Below are positions 21,430-31,991 of a stretch of DNA of 50,602 nucleotides, piece by piece; position 1 is the stretch's first letter, and every line of letters starts with the position of its first letter. Below the pieces are notes generated by a model. That model searched no databases. It was not told the origin of the DNA and worked only from the letters and a program-made list of their open reading frames with translations. The DNA is from Ceraceosorus guamensis (Eukaryota; Basidiomycota; Exobasidiomycetes; Ceraceosorales; Ceraceosoraceae). The stretch is from positions 1 to 50,602 of the forward strand of contig NW_020290099.1 in assembly GCF_003144195.1 (NCBI RefSeq). Direction: 5' to 3'. The translations under genes were made by a program, and so were the position numbers.

Positions 21430-23316
21430 CTACATTGTGTCGGGATGGTCCACCGCAAGTCCAAAATCGATGTAGTTGAGGTGAGTGGGCTCTCTCATGT
21501 AAATGCCTGTCGCGTCCATCTCGATGTCTGTGCCCACAAATTCAAAGGTATGCTCCAAGACTACAGGGTAGACCTCTTCTTCTCGAAGCATTCGGATTTG
21601 GCAAGAGTCGATCGGCAACTCGGTAGGATCGAGTGTAGGATTTAGACGGGAAGGATCCAGGTCGATGACGAAGATGGTATTCTTGACCATACGGCACCCG
21701 GGACTATCGTCGTCGCGGTGTTCAATGCTGTGGCAGATGCGGCCATCGTAGACCGCAAGTCCCCTGCACTTGCTTTGATAGCCCTTCTTCTTCTCTCCCT
21801 TGAAGTGAACCACGACGCCTACGGAGACTTTGCTCTCCAACTCGATCAGGGCATCGAATGGGCGAAATAGCAGGAGACCCCAGTCAAAAGCGAGAACGAG
21901 AGTCTTCGTACGTATATCCGCTGCCACGCTCTCGATCTTGCCAAACTTGGTGGAGTCTTCTTTCTGCGAGGGAAGTGGAGCGCTCTGCTCAGTCGAAGAC
22001 TGACGACTAGTCGCTGGCAGCTGCTTACAGACAAGGATGGTATCGACCGACGCCGGAAGAAGCTCGCTAGATCAAGACCATTCGAAGAGCTATTAGCAGT
22101 CTGACGCGCTTCATGTGGAAGTCGGACTCACGTGGATATTGGAGTGCTTGGTCTCGGGCTCCAAGTCACGACGGTGGGTGCGTTGACACAAGCTCGACCA
22201 TGAGAGATGCCGGCCACAGAGCAACACTGAAATGCACAGCTCAGGTCGGGTCCAGGTGGACTTGGGTAGAAAGGTTGTGCAGACGGGAGGACCAAGTGAT
22301 AATCCGGCGATAGAAAGCCGTCAAAAGTAACATACACGTCGTCACTGACGTCTTCCGAGCGCAGAAAAATTCTCAGCTCGCTAGGCCAGGCCAGGAAGTA
22401 GAGCCGATCAAAGGCATTTATATCTGCTGAGTCCAACGACCGAAGTCCTTCGAAGGAACTGCCACGCCCAAGACTGAATTCTGTCCGTCCGCCCTCCCAA
22501 GAGTGGTTTACATTATAGTCACCGTTTCTGTATTCCAAGGTCCCCGGATTTCGGGCTCTGTATTGGTAGACCGAGGTCTCGGGCCGCTCGACGCTTTGAA
22601 AACTCTGAACCATGCTCCGCAATCCAAGTAAACAGGGCAAACAGCAGAATGACTTCTCCGAGAGCACGTTTACGAGCTTCCACAAGCAGCTTCGGCCCTT
22701 GTGCTCGTGTGTTGCAGACTGATCGGGATCGGAAGGGGTAGGTTCAAGCTCCACCCGTACGGCACGCTCGAAGCGTCTGCCACTGATGAGGTCTGCATGA
22801 ACGAGCATGCGCTGATAGGTGTCGCTACTGTGTCCGAGCCAGAACGGGACTTCAAGACAACTGGGCTCGGTACGGTGATCGAGACTCATCGCCTCGGGGC
22901 CATTCCACACTCCCCTCGATCTTGTAAAAAGTCCCCCTCGACCATACTTGGGCACGAGCATCAAGGCGCCTTTCCTGATAGTCTGTCGTCCAGGATTGTG
23001 TCAGCGCAATATAGAGAGCGCAAAGCTGACGAAAGGAGGTGCAGTCCCCAAAGAATCCCGCAAGGCTTGTTGAAGCTTCGCTGACGTTCCTGGTTACGTG
23101 TTCGTCGAACGCTTTGTACCCATGCTCATAGGGCAAGTCTGATCCTATCTTGTCTATTAATCGCAGGTGTACCGCGTACCTTTTCCAGGTGAGGCAGTGA
23201 GCATCGATGGTCGATCTCCATTCTCTGTTCACTCCTCGGCTCTGCAGTACGGTTGCCAAGTCCAGCTGTTCGAAGATGATGAAAAAAAGCTCTGCTGGAA
23301 GGAATTGAGTGCGCAT
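21430..23316 (-). pseudogene. F-box family member U8, one apparent frame break in exon 1
   Basis: ATG 23316, with a TATAAAAG box about 125 bp upstream, opens FLPAELFFIIFEQLDLATV, a clear F-box, then LAGFFGDCTSFRQLCALY. Between about 22960 and 22860 the coding frame changes; no GT-AG pair there restores phase, so a one-base shift is likely. The new frame runs to a donor at about 22129 (TCCAC/GTGAGT, phase 2). A small exon 2 of about 34 nt lies near 22027-22065, with two overlapping options. Exon 3 is 21963-21430 (acceptor CTCGCAG, phase 0, 178 codons): RTKTLVLAFDWGLLLFRPFD, IFVIDLDPSRLNPT, EMDATGIYMR, LNYIDFG. Its orientation is opposite to its neighbours. Confidence 0.6.
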
Positions 23317-23440
23317 GCTGACAATTCAGGGCATGAGTGGGTGGTCAACGGCTGGTATGCCAGCAGGTTCTGGCCTACGCCTGGGCGCCTCGTCAACGTG
23401 GAAGTGGTGCGCTTCTTGAAACGGCCAATTGCGGAAGAGG

Positions 23441-23448
23441 CTTTTATA
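23441..23448 (-). promoter_or_regulatory. TATA box upstream of U8
   Basis: TATAAAAG on the minus strand, about 125 bp before the U8 ATG. One of the best core-promoter matches in the array. Confidence 0.55.
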
Positions 23449-24000
23449 GCCCTCTCTGGCAGGCCAAAGCAACGCAGATGAAAGGAGACCGCGGAGAAGA
23501 AGAAAAGGAAGAAAAGACAAATAGGCAGGCCACAAGCGGAGCTCATCACACGATCAGTCGCCTGGCGCGCGTTCTGATGTGAATCGCGTGATCAAGCAGA
23601 ACCCTGTCTCAGGTCTGTCTGAGACCTTCAGCCCGCGTGCATCGACTTGATGCTGTATACGTGCGAGCGTGACGAGTCTACACAAAAGGAAACCTTAGCA
23701 GCAATTGAGTCAGAACTGAACGCATTCTGAGTGAACATATGCAAAGCAAACTGTGGATGTGATTTGATTATCGAGTCACCGTCGAAGATAATTGGCACCA
23801 AGCGACCGTATCTCACGAGTGTGAGTCCTTGTTGTGCACGCTAATCTCCAGCAATTCGTCTCGAGCCTGGGCTGCGTTGTGTTGTCTCACATGTAGATAG
23901 GCTGTGCTGAATTTGCAACAAGTCATCACATGTGTGCAATTGACAAATGCCAAAGCAAGCGCTATGACCCCCTTCAACGAGGGCCGTCTCAGCTTCTCAG

Positions 24001-24201
24001 CGTTGCGCAGCCATACATTGCATTGTGAGCTTCCGGTGGTTGCAAGCTACATCTCGAGGAACGAGGGAAGTGTAAGCTGCAATCATGGTACACTGCTTGA
24101 TCTGCATGGGCTACGGACTGGACGTTGCGCAGCTGTACATCTTATGGTGAGCTGGGGGGTGTAGGTTGCAATCATGGTACACACTGCTTGATCTGCATGG
24201 G
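24001..24201. repeat. Imperfect direct duplication of about 122 bp
   Basis: CGTTGCGCAG at 24001 recurs at 24123. TGCAATCATGGTACAC and CTTGATCTGCATGGG recur in both copies (about 24079-24110 and 24167-24201), with indels between. The spacing differs between the two halves (about 122 and 90 bp), so one copy has lost sequence. Confidence 0.6.
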
Positions 24202-24486
24202 GCCAAGAGTCAACAGTCGACCTCACTGTACTACCCCAAAAGCGCAAATCATGATACCAAGGGATGTGTACATGCAATCATCAACACTTGGGAATAGCGT
24301 GATCTCTCAGACCGCATGTTCAGGAAGAGACCTATGCTGCTGATTGCCAGGCAAAGAACAATAAGCGAATGTCATGGATTGAAGCAGAGAAGGTAACGCG
24401 TATAACAAAGGGGAGATAACAAAAGGGAGATAGGGCGCGCGCGCGCCGCGACCAATTGCCACACCAAGAAGAGAGAGAGACAAAGG

Positions 24487-24490
<4 letters not shown>

Positions 24491-24521
<31 letters not shown>
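24491..24521. repeat. GA dinucleotide microsatellite
   Basis: About 15 GA units, preceded by a shorter GA run at about 24469-24480. It lies about 100 bp before the U9 fragment. Confidence 0.85.
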
Positions 24522-24522
<1 letters not shown>

Positions 24523-24624
24523 CAGGAGCACTACTCTGTCTCCAGACTTACAAAAGACCGATCTTAGACCTTCGAGGACATCTGTTCCTTTTGGCTCTAG
24601 TATCCTCTCAGCGCAAGGTCTGAG

Positions 24625-25248
24625 TCAGCCGCCTGGAAGCCATGCTCGGTGCGCGTGGATCATCGAGCCGACACAATGGTAGCAGCATACGTGTGGGGCC
24701 TTATGCTCCTCCGGCCCCTCGCAAGTCTAAGCGACCAGGGTGCACCTCCGCCCATGCACGTGGCTCTACTCCACTACCATCTTCCCGCCGAATGGACTTC
24801 ATACTCTGTGAGCCCTCATGTGACGTTTGACTCGATCAGCGTTTCGGACGGCCGGGTTCTTCAGGCCTTGATCAGGCATCCGCACGTTGATCTGAGGCGA
24901 CCTCGCGCGCCTGGCGAGCGGCATGCCAAAGTCATGGACTTTCTGATCACCGACTTAAACTGGCATCGTTTGGACCCCACTTGGCGCCCATCGGAACATC
25001 CGTTTGAAGATGTGAAAATGTGGCATCTCGAACAGAGCGTCTCTACTGACGAAGGGATCGTCGATGACTTGCAGGACATGGCCATCGATGCGACGACGAT
25101 CTACACAACACGCAAATCGGCCGGCCTGCATTTTGTCGACTTTGGGATAGCTGCGAGTATGAAGGCTGCCAAGGAGGACCAGCTACGTCCGCATGCAGCT
25201 GCAAGGAGCAGCTTCGATTCGCCTTGGCGCGAAGCGGGACGCATCTGA
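24625..25248 (+). pseudogene. F-box family fragment U9: isolated exon 3
   Basis: Open frame with the full set of exon 3 landmarks: HRADTMVAAYVWGLMLLRPL, HVALLHYHL, FLITDLNWHRLDPTW, HPFEDVKMWHLE, then DATTIYTTRKSAGLHFVDFG. A possible phase 0 acceptor is at about 24624 (GTCTGAG). Neither an F-box exon nor a convincing 31-nt exon 2 is found in the 1.3 kb upstream. The frame itself is undamaged over about 200 codons, so loss of exon 1 may be recent, or the piece may be used as a short protein from an in-frame ATG (24676). Its C-terminus resembles U1. Confidence 0.6.
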
Positions 25249-26910
25249 GCGTCGAGAGCGCGCCCTCCCTATTTCCACAACGCCATCGTTTCCAGGTATC
25301 TGTCCCCTGGCTCGTCACCTGAACATACCTCCTGCAAGCACAACCTACGCGTTTTCGGGTACCTTGGGCGAAGAAGGTAGCATCTTACGAACAGCTTCGC
25401 AATCACCGGGCGCGAGATCTGCACAATACAGCCGCGTCGAGGTTGTGCTTCGTGCTCGCAAGCACACTCGAGCTCCATCACACAAGTATCAGCACGATTC
25501 GACCCCCTTCTAATCATGTAGTCTCGAAAGCGTTCCATGTCTGTTACCTTTAATCCCGTCTCACACGCAACTTTTACATTTAGAGTATGCTTGGGTCGCA
25601 CTTGGGTGAGCTCCGCCGCTCTTCAGACCTTGCTCGTAGGCGCTTGCAGTATGTGTGATTTCTGCTCCGAGATAGACGCTCCGTCATCGATCCTTGCCCC
25701 CTTCCCCCTTTGACAGCCACTTGAGAGACGAGACAAGATCAAGATGTAAGTTTGCGTAGCTGCTTGGCTTGCGCTCACGGCTGGTGTATGCGGCCAACTG
25801 TGCCGTGAACTCCATGGAGCCAAAGAGTCATCTCCGTCTACAAGCGGCCGCGCGGCATCGCGAGCGCGCTTTGGTCGCTTCGCGTCACGTGAAGCTGGCG
25901 CAGACGGCCACTTCGCGTCACGAATCAAAATCTGACTTCGTTGAGTCTGAGTGGTCCTGTTCGTTACGCTGATCATCCTCTCCGCCGCTCCGGCTCTCTC
26001 GGTACTCAGCATCAAGGATGTCAGCGAGCAAGATATCACACAGGATGTGACACGGACAGGTGCTACGCGGGCAATCTTTGACTGCGCACACCATGATCAA
26101 TTAGGAAATTTGCCCTTGATGAAGCTTGTCACGTATAGCCATATATATGCGTTCGCTAGAACGTAAGGGCGGGGGGTCGGGCGCACTCTGTGACTCGCGC
26201 ATGGGCAAAGCTAATGCTGATTGGCTCATCAGAGGACGAGCCGACTGAGCGCGGAACCTGGCGCTTTGATTCACCCAGCATACAGAGGTCTTTCAATATA
26301 GCGTTCCGTGTATTAATCAAGTTCTCTCGCATCGTATTGAGGCCAGGACAGAGAGAACGTCAGAACGGCCTTGCTTGGCCGGCGAAACACATCTTCAATG
26401 CGGCTCTCGTCTTGTCGCAACCAAGCTGTTTTGCGATTTTGCGGACCGCAGCTGTCTTCGAGTATCTAACGCTCGATCTAGCTTGTGCTCGACAATCTCG
26501 AATACAAGAACGGATCCCGGCAAGAGCAACCCAAAACGTGATTATGCTGCATGGCTTTGACTTTCGCACCCTGTGATGGAGCCGTGAGTACAATCAGTGT
26601 GCCCTTCTCTACTTTGCCCTTCCCTACTTTGCCTTTTTCAACTTGCACTTCTCCTCCGCGACCATCGATTTCTGCTCACAGCCGTCTCCCTTTGCCGTGT
26701 AACGCTTTGTGCACAGGCCCAGCCAGCTGCACGACGAGTCTATGATTCGGATGCACAGGCCCCTGAGAGCATGCAGCATACAAGGTCGACTTAGGCCCAG
26801 CCAGCTGCACGACGAGTCCATGATTCGGATGCACAGATCTCCGAGAGCATACAGCACACAAGGTCGACTTCTCATCTTCGGGAAACACGCCAGCGGCAGT
26901 GGCCACCGCA
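25249..26910. other. Intergenic between U9 and U10
   Basis: 1.66 kb. Ends with a perfect-length 78-bp tandem duplication directly before U10. Open frames at 25623-26039 (minus) and 26190-26576 (plus) show no family resemblance and are not called. Confidence 0.45.
26715..26870. repeat. 78-bp tandem duplication upstream of U10
   Basis: Two adjacent 78-bp copies, 26715-26792 and 26793-26870, each starting AGGCCCAGCCAGCTGCACGA and ending ACAAGGTCGACTT. They differ at only a few bases. The array ends 40 bp before the U10 ATG, so it lies in the leader or core promoter. Confidence 0.85.
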
Positions 26911-28881
26911 ATGCCTCTCAATCCACTCAGCGTGCTTCCGAGCGAGCTCCAGAGTTTGATCCTCACCCAGCTGGACACCAAGACTCTCCTTCGTAGTCGT
27001 CGAGTGTCTCGCCGGTGGAACGATCATATCAATGGGTGCCAGGATGTGTGGCGCACAGTAGCCCTTCGATGGCACCTCATACCGCACTTACGTTCACCCC
27101 TTCCCAGTGCCCGGTCTATGCATGAGACTCGAACGGCACCGCTCTACTCGCTAAATGTGCATTGGTCCGAAGGGACGCAAAGTACAACAGGGTATTTTAA
27201 CAACTTAGCTTCTTTCCGGGATCTTTGCGAGCGCTATGCACGGCTAACGCTGGCTTGGGAGTCGCCTCCAAATCTGACCGGGACATCTCCTGCGCATCTG
27301 ACATCAAGCTTTGGATACGTTCCCGATGCCGATTATGTGCCGGAGAGGTTGTATCTGCGACCAGCCAGCGGCATGTTTGCGTTGTGCTCGGATGGCAAAT
27401 ACCTGCAGATGTTCCAACGGCGCGCGACTAAGGAGTTCGCATTTCAAGACGACCTCTCGCTGCACAGTACCTTGACAGAATATGGCAAGCGGAACCTGAA
27501 ACATCTAAGGATGGATCCGGGGTTGGTGATCGCCTGTCATCCCGATGAAGGAATTTTAGTATACAAGGATCTGTGGCCGACACACCAAGAGAAGTGCATG
27601 TTGCCTTTGCCGGAGGACTGTGAACCTTCCCATGTGTACGACATTCGGCTTCGCTACCCATCTTGTCTGGTGCTCACGTGCGACGACGAGGAATACCAAG
27701 TGCATCTCTTCGATGTGCCCAGCAACACTTTATGCACTACGATAACCGTACTGGCGTATTGTCTGGATGTCACGGTCGACGACAAGAGGACCATGATCAT
27801 CGCCGCCCATCGGCCACCAGGGCTTGTCGTTTTTTCTGCTGTGAACGGCAAAGTTCTCTTGAACATGATGCCGGATCTGTTTGGCCCAGATCACAGTGAT
27901 GATGACCCGAGCATGCCGGGTAAAGGGCCGATCTTTAGACCTCAAAACATTCACGTGTCCCTATCAAGTAATAAGTCCTGCTCCTGCTCAGTGGTCGGTG
28001 AGGCTTCAACAACAGCTTCGGAGTGGAAGACAATTGAGCTCTTGTGCGCGGGTGAGGGGAGTTACGCAAAGATGTGAGTAGATAAGATGGGTGTATGCGC
28101 GACTGGTCTTCAAAAGGCGCGATCTTCATCACTGAGAACGTAAACAAATGCAGCGGTGTCCAAATTTACATCAACTGCTACGTTGTAAGTTGCTTCAATT
28201 TCAATCCTGGTGAGCAACCAGACAACTGACCATCAATGTGATTTCGAAAAGTACTACGACCTTTTGCTCAGCATGCGTGGTGTCTTCTTGGACTCACACA
28301 CAGACACACTCGTGCTTCATTGCTTTGGTCACGCGATGGTCATTCGTCCCTGCTCAATGCTCGTCAATCGCGATTGGCAGAAGACGGTGCATCTTGGCAT
28401 CATACCTCTCCAGACGCGGACCTTCGGTGAACCTCAAGCTTCGGACGACTGCTACACAGGCATTCCTGTGCAGTCCGGAATGAAGCATCTTGCTGCTGGA
28501 GCGGATGGTCGCCTCTGCTTGGTGTTCGAGAAATCCAAGTATCGGGGGAGTAATACAAGAGTCTGGTATGAGGAGAGTGGAGAGTTCGATAACATCTTCT
28601 TGATCGACCTCAGGGTTCACCGGCTGTCCGGCGAGCACCCAATACACCCCCTCGGCAACATCGGTTCCCGCTTGTTGGGTCAAATGCCTGAAAAACGCAA
28701 AGAGTTTTGCGATCTTCAGATGGACGCAATCGGGGTCTATCTCTGTCGTTCCGGAGAGGGCTTACTGGGCTTCGACCTCGGCCTCCACCTAGCAGCTGCT
28801 GACAAAGATCGGCAAGCCGCGCAGAATGCCGACAACGGTAAGGGGGTCGAGAATGCCTTGAACAACAGCGATAAGCACTAA
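26911..28881 (+). CDS. F-box family member U10, complete, three exons
   Basis: Exon 1 is 26911-28073, exon 2 is 28154-28184 (31 nt) and exon 3 is 28252-28881, giving about 607 aa with phases 2 and 0. The start is ATG 26911; the open frame upstream begins only with GTG. The F-box is LPSELQSLILTQLDTKTLL, RRVSRRWNDHINGCQDVW, RTVALRWHLI. The body has TGYFNNLASFRDLCERYARL and blade-like strands (PSCLVLTCDDEEYQVHLFDV; GLVVFSAVNGKVLLNMMP). Exon 2 encodes GVQIYINCYV. Exon 3 starts YYDLLLSMRGVFLDSHTDTL, and GHAMVIRPCSML replaces the WG..LVRPYS motif of other members. The end is DAIGVYLCRSGEGLLGFDLG rather than DATTIY...DFG. It forms a sub-family with U11 and is probably a Skp1-binding SCF adaptor with unknown substrate. 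Confidence 0.78.
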
Positions 28882-29924
28882 GGTCTCTGAGTTTGAGCAT
28901 CGGCGACTGGCGAGCCCAGAAGCGTTGGAATGCCTCGAAAATGATTACAGATCGTAAACCTTGCCACAGAAGAATCCTCAAGAAGGCAACCGGGACCAAA
29001 AACAGAAAGCTGCAAGTCAGAAATACACGAGACACACGCTTAGCCATTCTTACTTGGGCCGCTCGAAGATTAGTGGACATCAGACTTGGTCCAAATCGAA
29101 GAGAGCTCTCGGCTCTCCACCAATGATTTCCTGACGTCCACCCCAAATCATTTGGAATTAGACGCAACAGAACGGCCAGAATGGGGCTGCCCTTGACTAG
29201 AAAAAAATGTGATACGCCTGCGGCCGCATAGGCAAGCCAATTTCACTTGTGGAGGCGATAAAGGGTATCTGCGAGGCACTGATCAATCACTTCCGCAGCC
29301 TGATTGGATGAGCTACCCTGGTCCTGATTGCGCGCCGATCTAAGAGTCGCAAAGTAGATTGGACTGCTCAAGCCTCATCATGGCCGATGGAATAGCTGTT
29401 TATGTCTACCTTCCAATCAAGCCGTCACCAATCAACGTGTGCTAGTGGCTTTCACGATGCATGCCAAGTGATCCAACCAAGAAGCCTCACCTCCATCGTG
29501 AGTCATGTCGAGTCTCAAATGCTGCCGCCAAAGGTCGCACGAGACAGCATCGTCACTCTTGATTAGAGCAGAGACATATTTCACGCGTAACAGAAACGAC
29601 AATGTCATCCCTGCATTCTGCGAGATTGATCCAATCCAAGATCGGTCAGCTTCTCAGGAGACTGCTTCAATCACGAGTACACAAGCGCCATAACGATCGA
29701 GCCCGCGACTGTCTATGATTCAAAAGGAAATCTCTTTTGCCTGCTGCTCCACGAGTGCCTTCTGCATCCTCGCATCCACTCTATCGAGTTGAAGCGCTGT
29801 GTCTTCAACACACATACCATTCTCGACCACTCAGCCCCAGACCGTGTCGATCACACGGCCTCGCAAGCTCTTCGAGACTGTTTAACATAACCTTCATGTG
29901 GGGCCATCGGCCAAATTGGTCGCC
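28882..29924. other. Intergenic between U10 and U11
   Basis: 1.04 kb. A short AT-rich stretch and the U11 upstream region. No family exon, repeat or RNA gene recognised. Confidence 0.4.
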
Positions 29925-31991
29925 ATGTCTACAGACCCGCTCAGACACCTTCCCGCGGAGCTTCTAGTCATGGTGCTTATCCAGCTAGACCCTAAGACCT
30001 GGTTCATCAGCCGTCGAGTATCTCAACACTGGTTAAAGCGCATCAACGAATGCGAAACGGTCTGGCGCTCACTGGCTCTTCAGTGGCGGCTCATACCGCG
30101 TTGGGCTTCCCCGCTCCCAGGTTCGCAGAGAGCAGGAGGCAGATCTGTCCCTTCTTACCCTAACGAACGTGCATGCGAGGCAGTGCTCAGCGTCACCGGG
30201 TATTCCAACGACATCACATCTTTCAGGGACTTGTGTGATCGCTATCTACGTCTAACACTAGCGTGGAAGTCTGCTAGTGGTCCGTCGGTCGTTAGGAGTG
30301 GATCAGACGACGCGCTCGAAAGTCAATCACGTTTTGGCCACCTTGACATTCCAGCACGCAGGTCTTCGCGTCATGCATTTTTCTTGCAGTCGACTGAAGG
30401 GCTCTTTGTCTTGGCAACAGACCACCGAACTCTACAAATGTTCAAACAGCGACACAAGGAGGACGTTGCGACTCAGGACGACCTGATTCTTTCTAGCACA
30501 TTGAAGCTACGAGCAAGTGATGAGGCAGCCGACAACAGGCTTTCAGGCCTCGTCATAGACGCGGGCTTTGCAGTAGCCAGCTCGGGGAAGCATGATGTCA
30601 TGCTATTCACCATCACGAAAACGGCGTGTCATTTCGAAAGCGTCTTGCCACTCCCCGAAATATGTCGAGCAAAAGCCTTCGTGATCACGCACCTGCATCT
30701 GCGCTTCCCGTCTTGCCTGGTGTCCACATCTTCGGAGCACGAGGGAAGTCTAATTCACAGCATTCACCTTTTTGACGTGCCGACGAAGAGTCTGTGCATC
30801 ACTATCAAAGCTCTAGGACCCTGCTGGGACCTAGCTGTGAATGACGAGCGCACGATGGTCGCCGCGGTACACACTGCAGGCTTGGTCACATACTCCATCG
30901 CGGATGGCAGCGTTCTACTCAACATGATGCCAAATCCAAATCTATCCCGGCGAACTGGCAGGCCGGCTCGCATGCGTCGGCGAGGAACGACGTTCAAACC
31001 TAACAAAGTCCATGTAGCTTCCTCGACAAACAGAGCTGAGTCATGCTCGGTGGATACGGGCCCGACAACAGCCGCGACTTGGCGCACGGTGAAGTCACTT
31101 TGCTCTGAAACCGGGAGTTATGATGACATGTGAGTGCCCAAAGCTCCAAAAAATAGGCCAGCTGTTCAGTTTTGATGCTTCACTCCAGGAACGGTGTCGA
31201 GTACATTACCGCGTTTGTCGTAAGTGAATCTGAGCAGTGACGATCTCCGCGTACCTTTTCCGACTGCTCACTCTTGGCTGGTGCTACAAAAGTACGCGAA
31301 TTATCTTAGGGGTGCGCGCAAGGTTTACATTGAATCACGTAGCGACACTTTAGTCTTGCTCTGCCAGGGACATGCGCTTCTCGTCCGCCCTTGCTCAGCC
31401 ATTGCAAGACGTGAACAACATCGCAAATTGCATCTTGGCATTCTGCCCCTCCAGATGTCCAGTCACAGGCCTGTATATGGGCAGGACGAGTTCTTTAGGG
31501 CACACGAGGTGAACATAGGAGAAGATCTCCCGGCTGCCAGCTCGGATGGGCGTCTTTGCGTAGCGTTCAAGCACACAAAGCTCCACTCCGTTTTCATCAT
31601 CGATCTCGACCTGCAACGCTTGTCCGAGACCGCTCGAAAGCACCCATTCGGCAACGTCGGCTCTCGCTTGCTGATGCAAACCGCGGCGTCTGAGGTGAGC
31701 GACATCCAATTGGACGCTTGTGGAGCTTTTCTACTCAGTTCCAAAGGCCTGCTGGGATTTGATCATCATAGTCTACTGGATGTGGAAGCAAGCCAAGGAA
31801 CGACCCTCGTTGACAACGGCGCTCAACGTGTACGAGGAGGTGCTACTGACGCCAGCGAAGGAACGACTCTCGTTGACGACGGCGCTCAACGTGTACGAGG
31901 AGGTGCTGCTGACGCCAGCTATGGCGATGTCTCTGACTCGTCATTCTGGACGGATAGTGAGGCTGAAGATTCAGAATCCGAAGACTTCTGA
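29925..31991 (+). CDS. F-box family member U11, complete, three exons, C-terminal tandem repeat
   Basis: Exon 1 is 29925-31129, exon 2 is 31189-31219 (31 nt) and exon 3 is 31293-31991, giving about 644 aa. ATG 29925 is the first in-frame ATG. The F-box is LRHLPAELLVMVLIQLDPKT, RRVSQHWLKRINECETVW, RSLALQWRLI. The body matches U10 closely (TSFRDLCDRYLRLTLAW; SVLLNMMPNPN). Exon 2 encodes NGVEYITAFV. Exon 3 opens YANYLRGARKVYIESRSDTL and HALLVRPCSAI. After GLLGFDHH it ends in two 21-residue repeats (GTTLVDNGAQRVRGGATDASE and a near copy) and an acidic Ser/Glu/Asp tail. It is the nearest paralogue of U10; the two look like a tandem duplication younger than the rest of the array. Confidence 0.78.
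31797..31920 (+). repeat. 63-bp in-frame tandem repeat in U11
   Basis: Copy 1 starts at 31797 (GGAACGACCCTCGTTGAC) and copy 2 at 31860 (GGAACGACTCTCGTTGAC). Each is 63 bp, i.e. 21 codons, so the frame is kept. A few base differences separate them. Confidence 0.85.

Larger units (their letters stand above)
23317..24624. other. Intergenic between divergent U8 and U9, with repeats
   Basis: Contains the U8 promoter, an imperfect direct duplication at 24001-24201, a GC-alternating stretch (about 24434-24450) and a GA microsatellite at 24491-24521. No F-box exon for U9 is visible here. Confidence 0.45.

Noticed and set aside
22855-22965. A short intron explaining the U8 frame change
   Set aside because: Donor candidates (GTATGG, GTGTGG, GTACCG) do not reach the only AG in the needed phase, or give an intron too short to splice.
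24471-24521. The GA run as a coding or telomere-like repeat
   Set aside because: A plain dinucleotide microsatellite; not a telomeric unit and not framed by a gene.
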